A stretch of DNA of 35,059 nucleotides, taken from contig CANBSV010000018.1 in assembly GCA_947372225.1 (NCBI GenBank), positions 1 to 35,059 on the forward strand, read 5' to 3'. Origin of the DNA: Burkholderiales bacterium (GTDB taxonomy: Bacteria; Pseudomonadota; Gammaproteobacteria; Burkholderiales; Burkholderiaceae_C). Positions 15,013 through 22,067 of the stretch are shown here, piece after piece. Numbering within the stretch: position 1 is the stretch's first letter; every line of letters starts with the position of its first letter. The position numbers were made by a program, and so were the translations under genes. The notes below the pieces were generated by a model, which was not told the origin of the DNA, did not search any database, and was given only the letters and a program-made list of their open reading frames with translations.

Positions 15013-17448
15013 TCAGGCCCCCCTCAGGCGCACGCCGAGTTGCGTGCGAAGTCTGTCCAGCACCTGCGTCACCGCAGCATCGATACGCTCGTCGGTGAGT
15101 GTGGCCTCATCATCGAGCAGCTCGAGCCGCACGGCAAGGCTGCGCTCGGTGATGGCCACGTCGGCGCTGGCAGCCTGTGGCCGGAATACGTCGAACAGGT
15201 TGGCAGAACGGATCAAAGCACCGGGGTCCGCATGGATCGCGTTCATCAGAGCGCCATGCGTGACCGACTCGTCGGCGACGACCGCAATGTCTCGCCACAC
15301 CGATTGCTGGCGGGGCAGCGGCTCAAACGCCGGCACCGAGCCGCGCAGCAACGCCACGAGCTCCAGCTCGAAAACCACCGGTGCACCGGGAAGCTCGTAG
15401 GACTGACGCCAGCGTGGGTGCAGTTCACCGATGTGACCAACCACCTTGCCATCGATCTCGACTTGTGCGCTGCGCCCGGGGTGCAGCGCAGGATGGGCGC
15501 ACGGCGCGAAGGTCACGACCTGCGGCGAGAACAGCGCCTGCACATCGCCCTTCACATCGAAGAAATCGACAACGCGCTCCTTGGTGCCCCACTGCGACGC
15601 ATCGACCGGCCCGTAAGCCAGACCCGCCAGGTGCATGGGCTGGCTCACACCGGCCACGCCCAGCGGCCCGTCGACGGCGTTCGCGTCGCGGCGAAACACG
15701 CGGCCGATCTCGAAAAGCCGCACGCGCGGTGCCTTGCGTGCGAGGTTGTAGCGCAGCGTATTGACGAGGCTTCCGATCAGCGCGGAGCGCATCACCGACA
15801 ACGGGCTGGCGATGGGATTGAGCACTCGAATGGGGTCGGCGTTGCCTGCCAGCTCGTGCTCCCAGCGCTCTTCGACGAAGCTGAAATTGATGGTCTCGAA
15901 ATAGTCCAGAGACGCCAAGCGGTGACGCATCGTGTGCGCCGAACGCTGGGCTTCACGTCGCACGCGGGCCGTCACGGGAGCGCGCGGCGGGGTGTCGGGC
16001 AAGGTATTGAATCCGAGGATTCGGATGACTTCTTCGATCAGATCTTCTTCAATCTGCAGATCGAAGCGCCAACTCGGCGGTGTGACCGTCAGAACGCCGG
16101 GCGACTCGGTGGTGGCCAATCCCAGGCGCTGCATCACGCCCAAGCACTGTGCCTGCGTGACAGGCATGCCGATCACCTTGGCGGCGCGCTCGATGCGCAA
16201 AGCGACGGGCTTGGCCTCGGGCACCGACACCACCTGGTCGTCGATCGGACCGCACACGGTGTCGGGCGTGCCACAGATGTCGATGATGAGCTGCGTCAGA
16301 CGCTCAATGTGCTCCACTGTGAGCGACGGGTCCACGCCTCGCTCGAACCGGTGCGACGCGTCGGTCGAAAAGTGATACCGGCGCGCCCGCCCTGCCACCG
16401 CTTCGGGCCACCAGAACGCGGCCTCGACATAGACATGGCGCGTCTCGTCAGACACCGCGGTGGCATCGCCGCCCATGATGCCGGCGAGTGATTCGACAGC
16501 CTCGTCATCGGCGATCACGCCGACCTGAGCATCGACTTCGATCGTGGTGCCGTTGAGCAGTTTCAGCTGCTCGCCCGCCCTGCCCCAGCGCACCTGCAAG
16601 CCGCCACGGATCTTGTCGAGATCGAAGATGTGCGACGGCCGACCGAACTCGAACATGACGTAGTTGGAGATATCGACCAGCGGGCTGACCGCGCGCTGTC
16701 CGCAACGTGCAAGGCGCTCGACCATCCACGCCGGCGTGGTCGCCCTGGGGTTGACGTTTCGCACGATGCGGCCCGAAAACCGCCCGCACAGATCGGGGGC
16801 GTGAATGCAAACCGGCAGCACATCGGTCAGCGCGACGGGAACCTTGGGGAACTCAGGTCGCAGCAACGGCGACCCGGTCAGTGCGGCCACTTCGCGGGCC
16901 ACACCAAAAACGCTGAGCACATGACCAAGGTTGGGCGTGAGCTTGAGCGTGAACAGCGTGTCGTCAAGTTGCAGGTGCGCCCGCACATCCACACCAACGG
17001 CTGCGTCTTCGGCCAGGATCAGCAAGCCGCCTGCGTCGTCGGCGAGCTTCAACTCGCGCGCGGAACACAGCATGCCCTGGCTCTCGACACCACGCAGCTT
17101 GCCCAGCTTGATGCGAAACGGCTCGCTGCCGGGCTTGTCATCGGCCGGCGGCAACTCGGCCCCCACGGTGGCGCACGGCACCTTGATGCCCACGCGCAAA
17201 TTAGGCGCGCCGCACACGATGTTCAGCGGTGCGGCCGCGCCCACGTCGACCTGGCACACGTTGAGGCGGTCGGCGTCAGGATGGCGCTGAACCGACAGCA
17301 CCTGACCCACCACCACACCGGTGAAAGGCGGCGCAGCGGGGCGCAGTTCCTCGACTTCCATGCCGGCCATCGTGAGCAGCTCGGCGAGGGCGTCGGTGTC
17401 TAGGGGCGGGTTGCAGAACTCGCGCAACCACGACTCGGGAAATTGCAT
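15013..17448 (-). CDS. pheT: Phenylalanyl-tRNA synthetase beta subunit
   Basis: This 811-residue subunit forms the alpha2-beta2 synthetase that charges tRNA-Phe in the cytoplasm. It begins MQFPESWLREFC, the usual start. An EMAP/OB-type tRNA-binding domain is seen at about 40-150 (GVVVGQVLSVQRHPDADRLN). The B3/B4 editing region spans about 210-375, the B5 domain about 400-475, and the class II core-like domain about 490-690. The anticodon-binding FDX-ACB domain fills the C-terminus (QQSVWRDIAVVADESVTHGA). Length is typical for the bacterial subunit. It lies 33 bases after pheS with an AAGG ribosome binding site, in one transcription unit with pheS and ihfA. Confidence 0.98.
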   Translation of the reverse strand: MQFPESWLREFCNPPLDTDALAELLTMAGMEVEELRPAAPPFTGVVVGQVLSVQRHPDADRLNVCQVDVGAAAPLNIVCGAPNLRVGIKVPCATVGAELPPADDKPGSEPFRIKLGKLRGVESQGMLCSARELKLADDAGGLLILAEDAAVGVDVRAHLQLDDTLFTLKLTPNLGHVLSVFGVAREVAALTGSPLLRPEFPKVPVALTDVLPVCIHAPDLCGRFSGRIVRNVNPRATTPAWMVERLARCGQRAVSPLVDISNYVMFEFGRPSHIFDLDKIRGGLQVRWGRAGEQLKLLNGTTIEVDAQVGVIADDEAVESLAGIMGGDATAVSDETRHVYVEAAFWWPEAVAGRARRYHFSTDASHRFERGVDPSLTVEHIERLTQLIIDICGTPDTVCGPIDDQVVSVPEAKPVALRIERAAKVIGMPVTQAQCLGVMQRLGLATTESPGVLTVTPPSWRFDLQIEEDLIEEVIRILGFNTLPDTPPRAPVTARVRREAQRSAHTMRHRLASLDYFETINFSFVEERWEHELAGNADPIRVLNPIASPLSVMRSALIGSLVNTLRYNLARKAPRVRLFEIGRVFRRDANAVDGPLGVAGVSQPMHLAGLAYGPVDASQWGTKERVVDFFDVKGDVQALFSPQVVTFAPCAHPALHPGRSAQVEIDGKVVGHIGELHPRWRQSYELPGAPVVFELELVALLRGSVPAFEPLPRQQSVWRDIAVVADESVTHGALMNAIHADPGALIRSANLFDVFRPQAASADVAITERSLAVRLELLDDEATLTDERIDAAVTQVLDRLRTQLGVRLRGA

Positions 17449-17481
17449 CGCGTGAACCTTCGAAAAAGCGTCGGGTGGGGC

Positions 17482-18525
17482 CTACTTGAACTGCGACAAA
17501 AAGCGCAGGTCGCCGTCGAAGAACAGCCGCAGATCGTTCACGCCGTAGCGCAGCATGGTCAGACGATCAGGGCCCATGCCGAAGGCAAAGCCGATGTAAC
17601 GATCGGGGTCGAGCCCGTAGTTGCGCACCACGTTCGGGTGCACCTGGCCGGAGCCGGCAACCTCAAGCCAGCGCCCCTTGAGCGGACCGCTCGAAAAAGC
17701 GATGTCGACCTCGGCCGATGGCTCGGTGAATGGAAAGAACGACGGCCGAAAGCGCAGTTGCAGGTCGTCGGTCTCGAAGAAATTGCGGAAGAAGTCGGTG
17801 AAGACCACCTTCAGGTCCTTGAAGCTGACGTTCTCGCCGATCCAAAGGCCTTCGCACTGGTGGAACATCGGCGAGTGAGTCGCGTCGCTGTCTACTCGGT
17901 ACGTGCGTCCCGGCGCGATCACGCGAATCTCGGGCATCGGATCACAACCGCGGTGCTTCTCGGCGTGGGCTCGCGCATAGCGGACCTGCATCGGCGAGGT
18001 GTGCGGGCGCAGATTGAGCCACCGGCCCTCGGCATCTTTCATGTCGACGTAGAAGGTGTCCTGCATCGAACGCGCAGGGTGATTCTCTGGATTGTTCAGC
18101 GCAGTGAAGCTGTACCAGTCGGTCTCGATTTCGGGGCCTTCGGCCACATCGAAACCCATCGAGCCGAAGATCGCCTCGATGCGCTCCATCGTGCGCGACA
18201 CCGGGTGCAAGACACCGCAGCCGCGCTGGCGTCCTGGCAGCGTGACATCAAGCGCCTCGGCCTTGAGCTGGGCGTCGAGTTCGGCATCGGCAAGCGCCTG
18301 CCGGCGCAGCGTGAGCGCGGCCTCGACTTGCTGCTTGGCCGCGTTGATGAGTGCACCGCGGGCTTTTTTCTCGTCGGGCGCCAACGTGGCCAGCGCCTTG
18401 AGCTGCTCGGTCAGGCTGCCCGACTTGCCAAGGTAGCGCGCTTTGGCGTTTTCCAGATCGGCGGGGGCCAAGGCCAATGCGAAGGCGGCCTGCGCGTCTT
18501 GCACCAACTGTTCAAGATCGTTCAT
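17482..18525 (-). CDS. pheS: Phenylalanyl-tRNA synthetase alpha subunit
   Basis: This 347-residue catalytic subunit activates phenylalanine. It has an N-terminal coiled-coil arm (about 1-85) and a class II catalytic core. Motif 2 lies around FHQCEGLWIGENVSF, and motif 3 reads GMGPDRLTMLRYGV near residue 320. I chose the ATG at 18525 because the protein then begins MNDLEQLV, as in relatives. The frame remains open upstream to 18636, but that stretch covers the hairpin-rich leader and does not resemble the family. Expression is likely controlled by that leader, which ends in an intrinsic terminator about 35 bases before the start codon. Confidence 0.98.
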   Translation of the reverse strand: MNDLEQLVQDAQAAFALALAPADLENAKARYLGKSGSLTEQLKALATLAPDEKKARGALINAAKQQVEAALTLRRQALADAELDAQLKAEALDVTLPGRQRGCGVLHPVSRTMERIEAIFGSMGFDVAEGPEIETDWYSFTALNNPENHPARSMQDTFYVDMKDAEGRWLNLRPHTSPMQVRYARAHAEKHRGCDPMPEIRVIAPGRTYRVDSDATHSPMFHQCEGLWIGENVSFKDLKVVFTDFFRNFFETDDLQLRFRPSFFPFTEPSAEVDIAFSSGPLKGRWLEVAGSGQVHPNVVRNYGLDPDRYIGFAFGMGPDRLTMLRYGVNDLRLFFDGDLRFLSQFK

Positions 18526-18666
18526 CGGGTTCAAGTCTGGATTCGATCGGAGCAGCCACAAAAAAGGCCGAACACAAGGTCGGCCTGGAGGAACTCGCCC
18601 TGCGGTGGCGTCACCGCAGGGTTGCCGCGTGCCCACGGGACGAAGCCCGTGAGCTGACGCGAACGG
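18526..18666 (-). promoter_or_regulatory. Structured pheS leader with three hairpins
   Basis: The gap between rplT and pheS folds into three successive hairpins, in order of transcription. Stem CACGGG/CCCGTG is at 18634-18651. A perfect 10-base-pair stem with a 4-base loop is at 18598-18621. A terminator hairpin is at 18566-18585. No ATG lies between the rplT stop and the terminator, and no run of phenylalanine codons is present, so a pheM-like leader peptide is not seen. I infer a cis-acting control region that lets ribosomal-protein and synthetase genes be expressed at different levels. Confidence 0.65.
18560..18586 (-). terminator. Intrinsic terminator/attenuator between rplT and pheS
   Basis: The stem GGCCGA/TCGGCC (18566-18571 with 18580-18585) has an 8-base loop and is followed on the minus strand by six T residues (18560-18565). 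An extra A-T pair extends the stem. Its position before pheS suggests partial termination of the infC-rpmI-rplT transcript. Confidence 0.85.
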
Positions 18667-19023
18667 TCAGGCGAGTTGGGCCTTCACCTTGTCAACGATG
18701 CTGCCGAAAGCGGCAGGATCATTCACGGCCATGTCGGCGAGCACCTTGCGGTCAATCTCGATCGACAGCTTTTTCAAGCCGGCCATGAACTTGCTGTAGG
18801 TGACGCCGTGACTGCGGCTGCCAGCATTGATACGGGCGATCCACAGATTGCGGAACACACGCTTCTTGGTGCGGCGGTCGCGGTAGGCATATTGGCCTGC
18901 GCGCATGACCGCTTGCTTGGCGATGCGGAAGACGTTTTTGCGACGACCGCGGTAGCCTTTGGCAAGGGCGAGGATCTTCTTGTGACGGGCTCGGGCTGTT
19001 ACACCACGTTTGACGCGAGGCAT
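18667..19023 (-). CDS. rplT: 50S ribosomal protein L20
   Basis: This is a 118-residue, strongly basic protein of the large ribosomal subunit that binds 23S rRNA early in assembly. The start MPRVKRGVTARARHKKILA and the motif NLWIARINAGSRSHG are diagnostic. It follows rpmI by 20 bases with an AAGGAG ribosome binding site. In studied bacteria L20 also represses its own operon by binding the rpmI leader mRNA. A structured segment lies just before rpmI here. Confidence 0.99.
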   Translation of the reverse strand: MPRVKRGVTARARHKKILALAKGYRGRRKNVFRIAKQAVMRAGQYAYRDRRTKKRVFRNLWIARINAGSRSHGVTYSKFMAGLKKLSIEIDRKVLADMAVNDPAAFGSIVDKVKAQLA

Positions 19024-19043
19024 GTATCTTCTCCTTCAGTCAG

Positions 19044-19247
19044 TTACAGGCCGGCCATGGGCAGCATCTGCTTGATGCGTCCCTTGTCGGTCTCATGCAC
19101 GGCAACGGCACCACGCAGGTGGCGCTTGGTCTTCGTGGACTTCTTGGTGAGGATGTGACGCTTGAACGCCTGGCCCCGCTTGACGGTGCCACCCGGGCGC
19201 ACGCGAAAACGCTTTTTCGCGCCGCTCTTGGTCTTCATTTTGGGCAT
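19044..19247 (-). CDS. rpmI: 50S ribosomal protein L35
   Basis: This is a 67-residue basic protein of the large ribosomal subunit. It begins MPKMKTKSGAKKRFRV and contains KRHILTKKSTKTKRHLR, both typical of L35. The ATG at 19247 follows a strong AAGGAG six bases upstream. The frame stays open to 19340, but the upstream residues are not L35-like and overlap the leader hairpin. It is the middle gene of infC-rpmI-rplT. Confidence 0.98.
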   Translation of the reverse strand: MPKMKTKSGAKKRFRVRPGGTVKRGQAFKRHILTKKSTKTKRHLRGAVAVHETDKGRIKQMLPMAGL

Positions 19248-19382
19248 GACTGCTCCTTTTTTGTTGCTGCTGCAGGCGCCGGCACAACGCGTACCGTCTT
19301 GTAGGCCTGCAGTCGCTTCTGACAACACTGCGGCGACCAAACCGCAGCGCTGAACCCCTCAGGCATCGGGCCGATGGTCGTC
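19248..19382 (-). promoter_or_regulatory. rpmI leader with stem-loop, candidate L20 operator
   Basis: Between infC and rpmI the transcript can form a CTGCGG/CCGCAG hairpin. It can also form a stem of GCCTGCAG/CTGCAGGC (19305-19312 with 19270-19277) that closes about 20 bases before the ribosome binding site and is followed by a run of A residues. In E. coli and Bacillus, L20 represses this operon through RNA structure at this place. The L20 link here is inferred from position and structure only. Confidence 0.45.
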
Positions 19383-19934
19383 TTACGACTTCCGCTTCGG
19401 ACCCAACACCATGATCATCTGACGCCCTTCGAGCTTGGGCATGTTCTCCACCACCGACACATCAGCCAACTCGTCGCGAATGCGCTCGAGCAATCGCATG
19501 CCGATGTCCTGGTGGGTGATTTCCCGACCGCGATAGCGCAACGTGACCTTGCCCTTGTCGCCGTCCTCTTCAATGAAGCGGCGCAGGTTGCGCATCTTGA
19601 TCTGGTAATCGCCCTCATCGGTGCCAGGGCGGAACTTGACTTCCTTGACCTCAATGACCTTTTGCTTCGACTTGGCTTCCGCCGCTCTCTTTTGCTCCTG
19701 GTACTTGAACTTGCCGTAGTCCATCAACCGGCAAACCGGAGGGTCGGCGGCGGCAGCGATTTCGACCAGATCCACGTCGAGTTCACCCGCCATGCGCAAC
19801 GCTTCAAGCGTACTCACGATGCCCAAGGGCTCGTTTTCAACACCGTTCAAGCGGACTTCAGGGGCCATGATCTCCCGGTTCAGCCGGTGCTTGCGCTCGG
19901 CATTGGGGGTACGGCGGTCAGCAAAAGTAGCGAT
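19383..19934 (-). CDS. infC: Translation initiation factor IF-3, ATC start codon
   Basis: This 183-residue factor binds the 30S subunit and checks start-codon and initiator-tRNA pairing. The N-domain reads LNREIMAPEVRLNG and the C-domain includes the family segments KFRPGTDEGDYQIK and KVTLRYRGRE. I place the start at the ATC at 19934: the protein then begins IATFADRRTPNAERKHRLN, the usual betaproteobacterial N-terminus, with AAAGG eight bases upstream. The first in-frame ATG, at 19868, would remove 22 conserved residues. A rare non-AUG start is known for infC and lets IF-3 repress its own synthesis. It lies 101 bases after thrS. Confidence 0.97.
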   Translation of the reverse strand: MATFADRRTPNAERKHRLNREIMAPEVRLNGVENEPLGIVSTLEALRMAGELDVDLVEIAAAADPPVCRLMDYGKFKYQEQKRAAEAKSKQKVIEVKEVKFRPGTDEGDYQIKMRNLRRFIEEDGDKGKVTLRYRGREITHQDIGMRLLERIRDELADVSVVENMPKLEGRQMIMVLGPKRKS

Positions 19935-19973
19935 GGTTCAAACCTTTCAACGGACGCCAAGGCAACGGAATCC

Positions 19974-20016
19974 AAAAAACAAAAGCGCGCCCTGATCGAT
20001 CGTTCGGCTTGGCGCT
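19974..20016 (-). terminator. Terminator-like hairpin between thrS and infC
   Basis: AGCGCC (20011-20016) can pair with GGGCGCGCT (19984-19992) around a loop of about 18 bases. On the minus strand it is followed by TTTTGTTTTTT. The stem is short and has a bulge, so it may act as a weak attenuator that reduces read-through from thrS into infC. Confidence 0.5.
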
Positions 20017-20035
20017 CCTGCTGAAGGCAGGGCGA

Positions 20036-21955
20036 TCATGCTTTTTGAGCGATACCGTCAGCAAGCTTCACGCAGAAGTCAGCAAACGGCATGACCCCGA
20101 GATCTTGGTTGCCCCGGGCGCGCACCGCAACGGAACCGCTTGCCTTTTCCTTGTCGCCAACGACAAGGATGAACGGGACCTTTTGCATCGAGTGCTCGCG
20201 AATTTTATAGCTTATTTTCTCGTTGCGCATATCGGTGGTGACTCTAACTCCTTGTTTTTGAAGCGATTTCGACACTTCCAAGGCGTAGTCCGCCTGCAAA
20301 TCGGTGATGGCGGTCACCACAACCTGCACCGGCGCCAGCCACAGCGGGAGCGCGCCGGCGTGTTCTTCGATCAGGATTCCGATGAAACGCTCGAAGCTGC
20401 CGACGATCGCCCGGTGCAGCATCACAGGCGTCGCGCGGTCGCCTTGTGCGTTGACGAATTCGGCACCCAGGCGCTCGGGCATCGAAAAGTCGACTTGAAT
20501 GGTGCCGCACTGCCACTGGCGACCGATCGCGTCCTTGAGCGTGTACTCGATCTTCGGCCCGTAGAACGCACCCTCACCGGGTGACACGACAAACTCACAG
20601 CCAGAACGCTGAAGGCTTTCAATCAGCGCGTGCTCGGCCTTGTCCCACACGGCGTCCGAGCCGATGCGTTTTTCGGGGCGCGTGGCGACCTTGTAGAGAA
20701 TGTTCTTGAAGCCAAAGTCGGCGTAGACCTTCTGCAGCAAGGCGGTGTACGCCACACATTCATCGAGGATGTGCTCTTCGGTGCAGAAGATGTGCCCGTC
20801 GTCCTGCGTGAAGCCGCGCACCCGCATGATCCCGTGCAGCGAGCCACTGGGCTCGTTGCGGTGGCACTGGCCGAACTCGCCAAAGCGCAGCGGCAGATCG
20901 CGGTAACTCTTGATGCCCTGCTTGAAGATCAGGATGTGGCCCGGGCAGTTCATCGGCTTGAGCGCGTAGTCGCGCTTTTCGCTCTCGGTGGTGAACATGT
21001 TCTCGCGGTACTTGTCCCAGTGGCCGGTCTTTTCCCACAGCCCCTGATCGAGCACCTGAGGGCCCTTGACCTCGAGGTAGCCGTTGTCGCGGTAGACGGC
21101 GCGCATGTACTGTTCGACTTGCTGCCACACGGTCCAACCCTTGGGGTGCCAGAACACCAGCCCCGGCGCGTGATCGTCGATGTGAAACAGGTCGAGCTCG
21201 CGGCCCAGCTTGCGGTGGTCGCGCTTCTCGGCCTCTTCGAGCATGTGCAGGTACTGCTGCAAGTCGTCCTTGGTCGCCCAGGCAGTGCCGTAGATGCGCT
21301 GCAGCATCTCGTTGCGGTGGTCGCCGCGCCAGTAGGCACCGGCCACCTTCATCAACTTGAAGTGCTTGAGCTTGCCGGTGCTGGGCACGTGCGGGCCGCG
21401 GCACAGGTCTTCGAAGCTGCCTTCGCGATACAGCGAGACGTCTTCGTTGCTCGGGATGCTGCCGATGATCTCGGCCTTGTAGGCCTCTCCGATGCCCTTG
21501 AAGTGCGCCACCGCCTCGTCACGCGGCAGCACACGGCGCTCGATCTTCTCGTCCTTCTTGGCCAGCTCGGTCATGCGCGCTTCGATGGCGGCCAGATCCT
21601 CAGGCGTGAACGGGCGCTTGTACGCAAAGTCGTAGAAGAACCCGTTTTCGATCACCGGGCCGATGGTCACTTGCGCCTCGGGAAACAGTTGCTTGACCGC
21701 ATAGGCCAGCAAGTGCGCGGTCGAGTGGCGGATCACCTCAAGACCGTCGGCGTCCTTGTCGGTGATGATGGCCAGCGCGGTGTCGTGTTCCATCAGGTGG
21801 CTGGTGTCGACCACCTTCGCGTCAGCGCCCATGCCCACGCGTCCGGCCAGCGCTGCCTTGGCCAGGCCGGTGCCGATCGACGCGGCCACCTCGGCGACGG
21901 TCACGGGACCAGCAAACTCGCGCTGTGAACCGTCGGGCAGTTGAATCGAGATCAT
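20036..21955 (-). CDS. thrS: Threonyl-tRNA synthetase
   Basis: This 639-residue enzyme charges tRNA-Thr and edits mischarged serine. An N-terminal TGS domain covers about 1-60. The editing domain carries HSTAHLL near residue 73. The class II core includes the zinc-site MNCPGH, motif 2 region GQCHRNEPSGSLHG and motif 3 HRAIVGSFERFIGIL. A C-terminal anticodon-binding domain ends the chain. I chose the ATG at 21955 (MISIQLPDGSQ), which follows GGAG six bases upstream. The frame is open further to 22225, but that part covers a terminator and the end of tex. It is the first gene of the translation block and likely has its own promoter after the tex terminator. Confidence 0.99.
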   Translation of the reverse strand: MISIQLPDGSQREFAGPVTVAEVAASIGTGLAKAALAGRVGMGADAKVVDTSHLMEHDTALAIITDKDADGLEVIRHSTAHLLAYAVKQLFPEAQVTIGPVIENGFFYDFAYKRPFTPEDLAAIEARMTELAKKDEKIERRVLPRDEAVAHFKGIGEAYKAEIIGSIPSNEDVSLYREGSFEDLCRGPHVPSTGKLKHFKLMKVAGAYWRGDHRNEMLQRIYGTAWATKDDLQQYLHMLEEAEKRDHRKLGRELDLFHIDDHAPGLVFWHPKGWTVWQQVEQYMRAVYRDNGYLEVKGPQVLDQGLWEKTGHWDKYRENMFTTESEKRDYALKPMNCPGHILIFKQGIKSYRDLPLRFGEFGQCHRNEPSGSLHGIMRVRGFTQDDGHIFCTEEHILDECVAYTALLQKVYADFGFKNILYKVATRPEKRIGSDAVWDKAEHALIESLQRSGCEFVVSPGEGAFYGPKIEYTLKDAIGRQWQCGTIQVDFSMPERLGAEFVNAQGDRATPVMLHRAIVGSFERFIGILIEEHAGALPLWLAPVQVVVTAITDLQADYALEVSKSLQKQGVRVTTDMRNEKISYKIREHSMQKVPFILVVGDKEKASGSVAVRARGNQDLGVMPFADFCVKLADGIAQKA

Positions 21956-21971
21956 GGAAGCTCCAGGCATG

Positions 21972-21987
21972 GCGCAGCGTGCTGCGC
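21972..21987 (-). promoter_or_regulatory. Hairpin in thrS leader just upstream of the ribosome binding site
   Basis: GCGCAGC and GCTGCGC form a seven-base-pair inverted repeat with two bases between them, lying 17-32 bases before the thrS ATG. In E. coli, thrS translation is repressed by the enzyme binding leader hairpins. The loop here does not show a threonine anticodon, so that parallel is weak. Confidence 0.35.
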
Positions 21988-22022
21988 TGACAACGACGGC
22001 GCGGTGGAACGCAAACCCGTCA

Positions 22023-22061
22023 GAAAAAACCCTCGAATGGTAAGCGGCGCCCGGGCGCCGC
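22023..22061 (-). terminator. Terminator-like palindrome after tex
   Basis: The perfect 18-base palindrome GCGGCGCCCGGGCGCCGC (22044-22061) begins six bases after the tex stop. On the minus strand a run of six T residues (22023-22028) follows, but 15 bases later rather than directly. It probably separates tex from thrS transcription. Confidence 0.5.
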
Positions 22062-22067
22062 AGCGCC

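Noticed and set aside
18526..18636. A 37-codon extension of pheS or a Phe-type leader peptide in the pheS leader
   Set aside because: The translated stretch has no Phe run and covers two hairpins; it is better read as non-coding leader.
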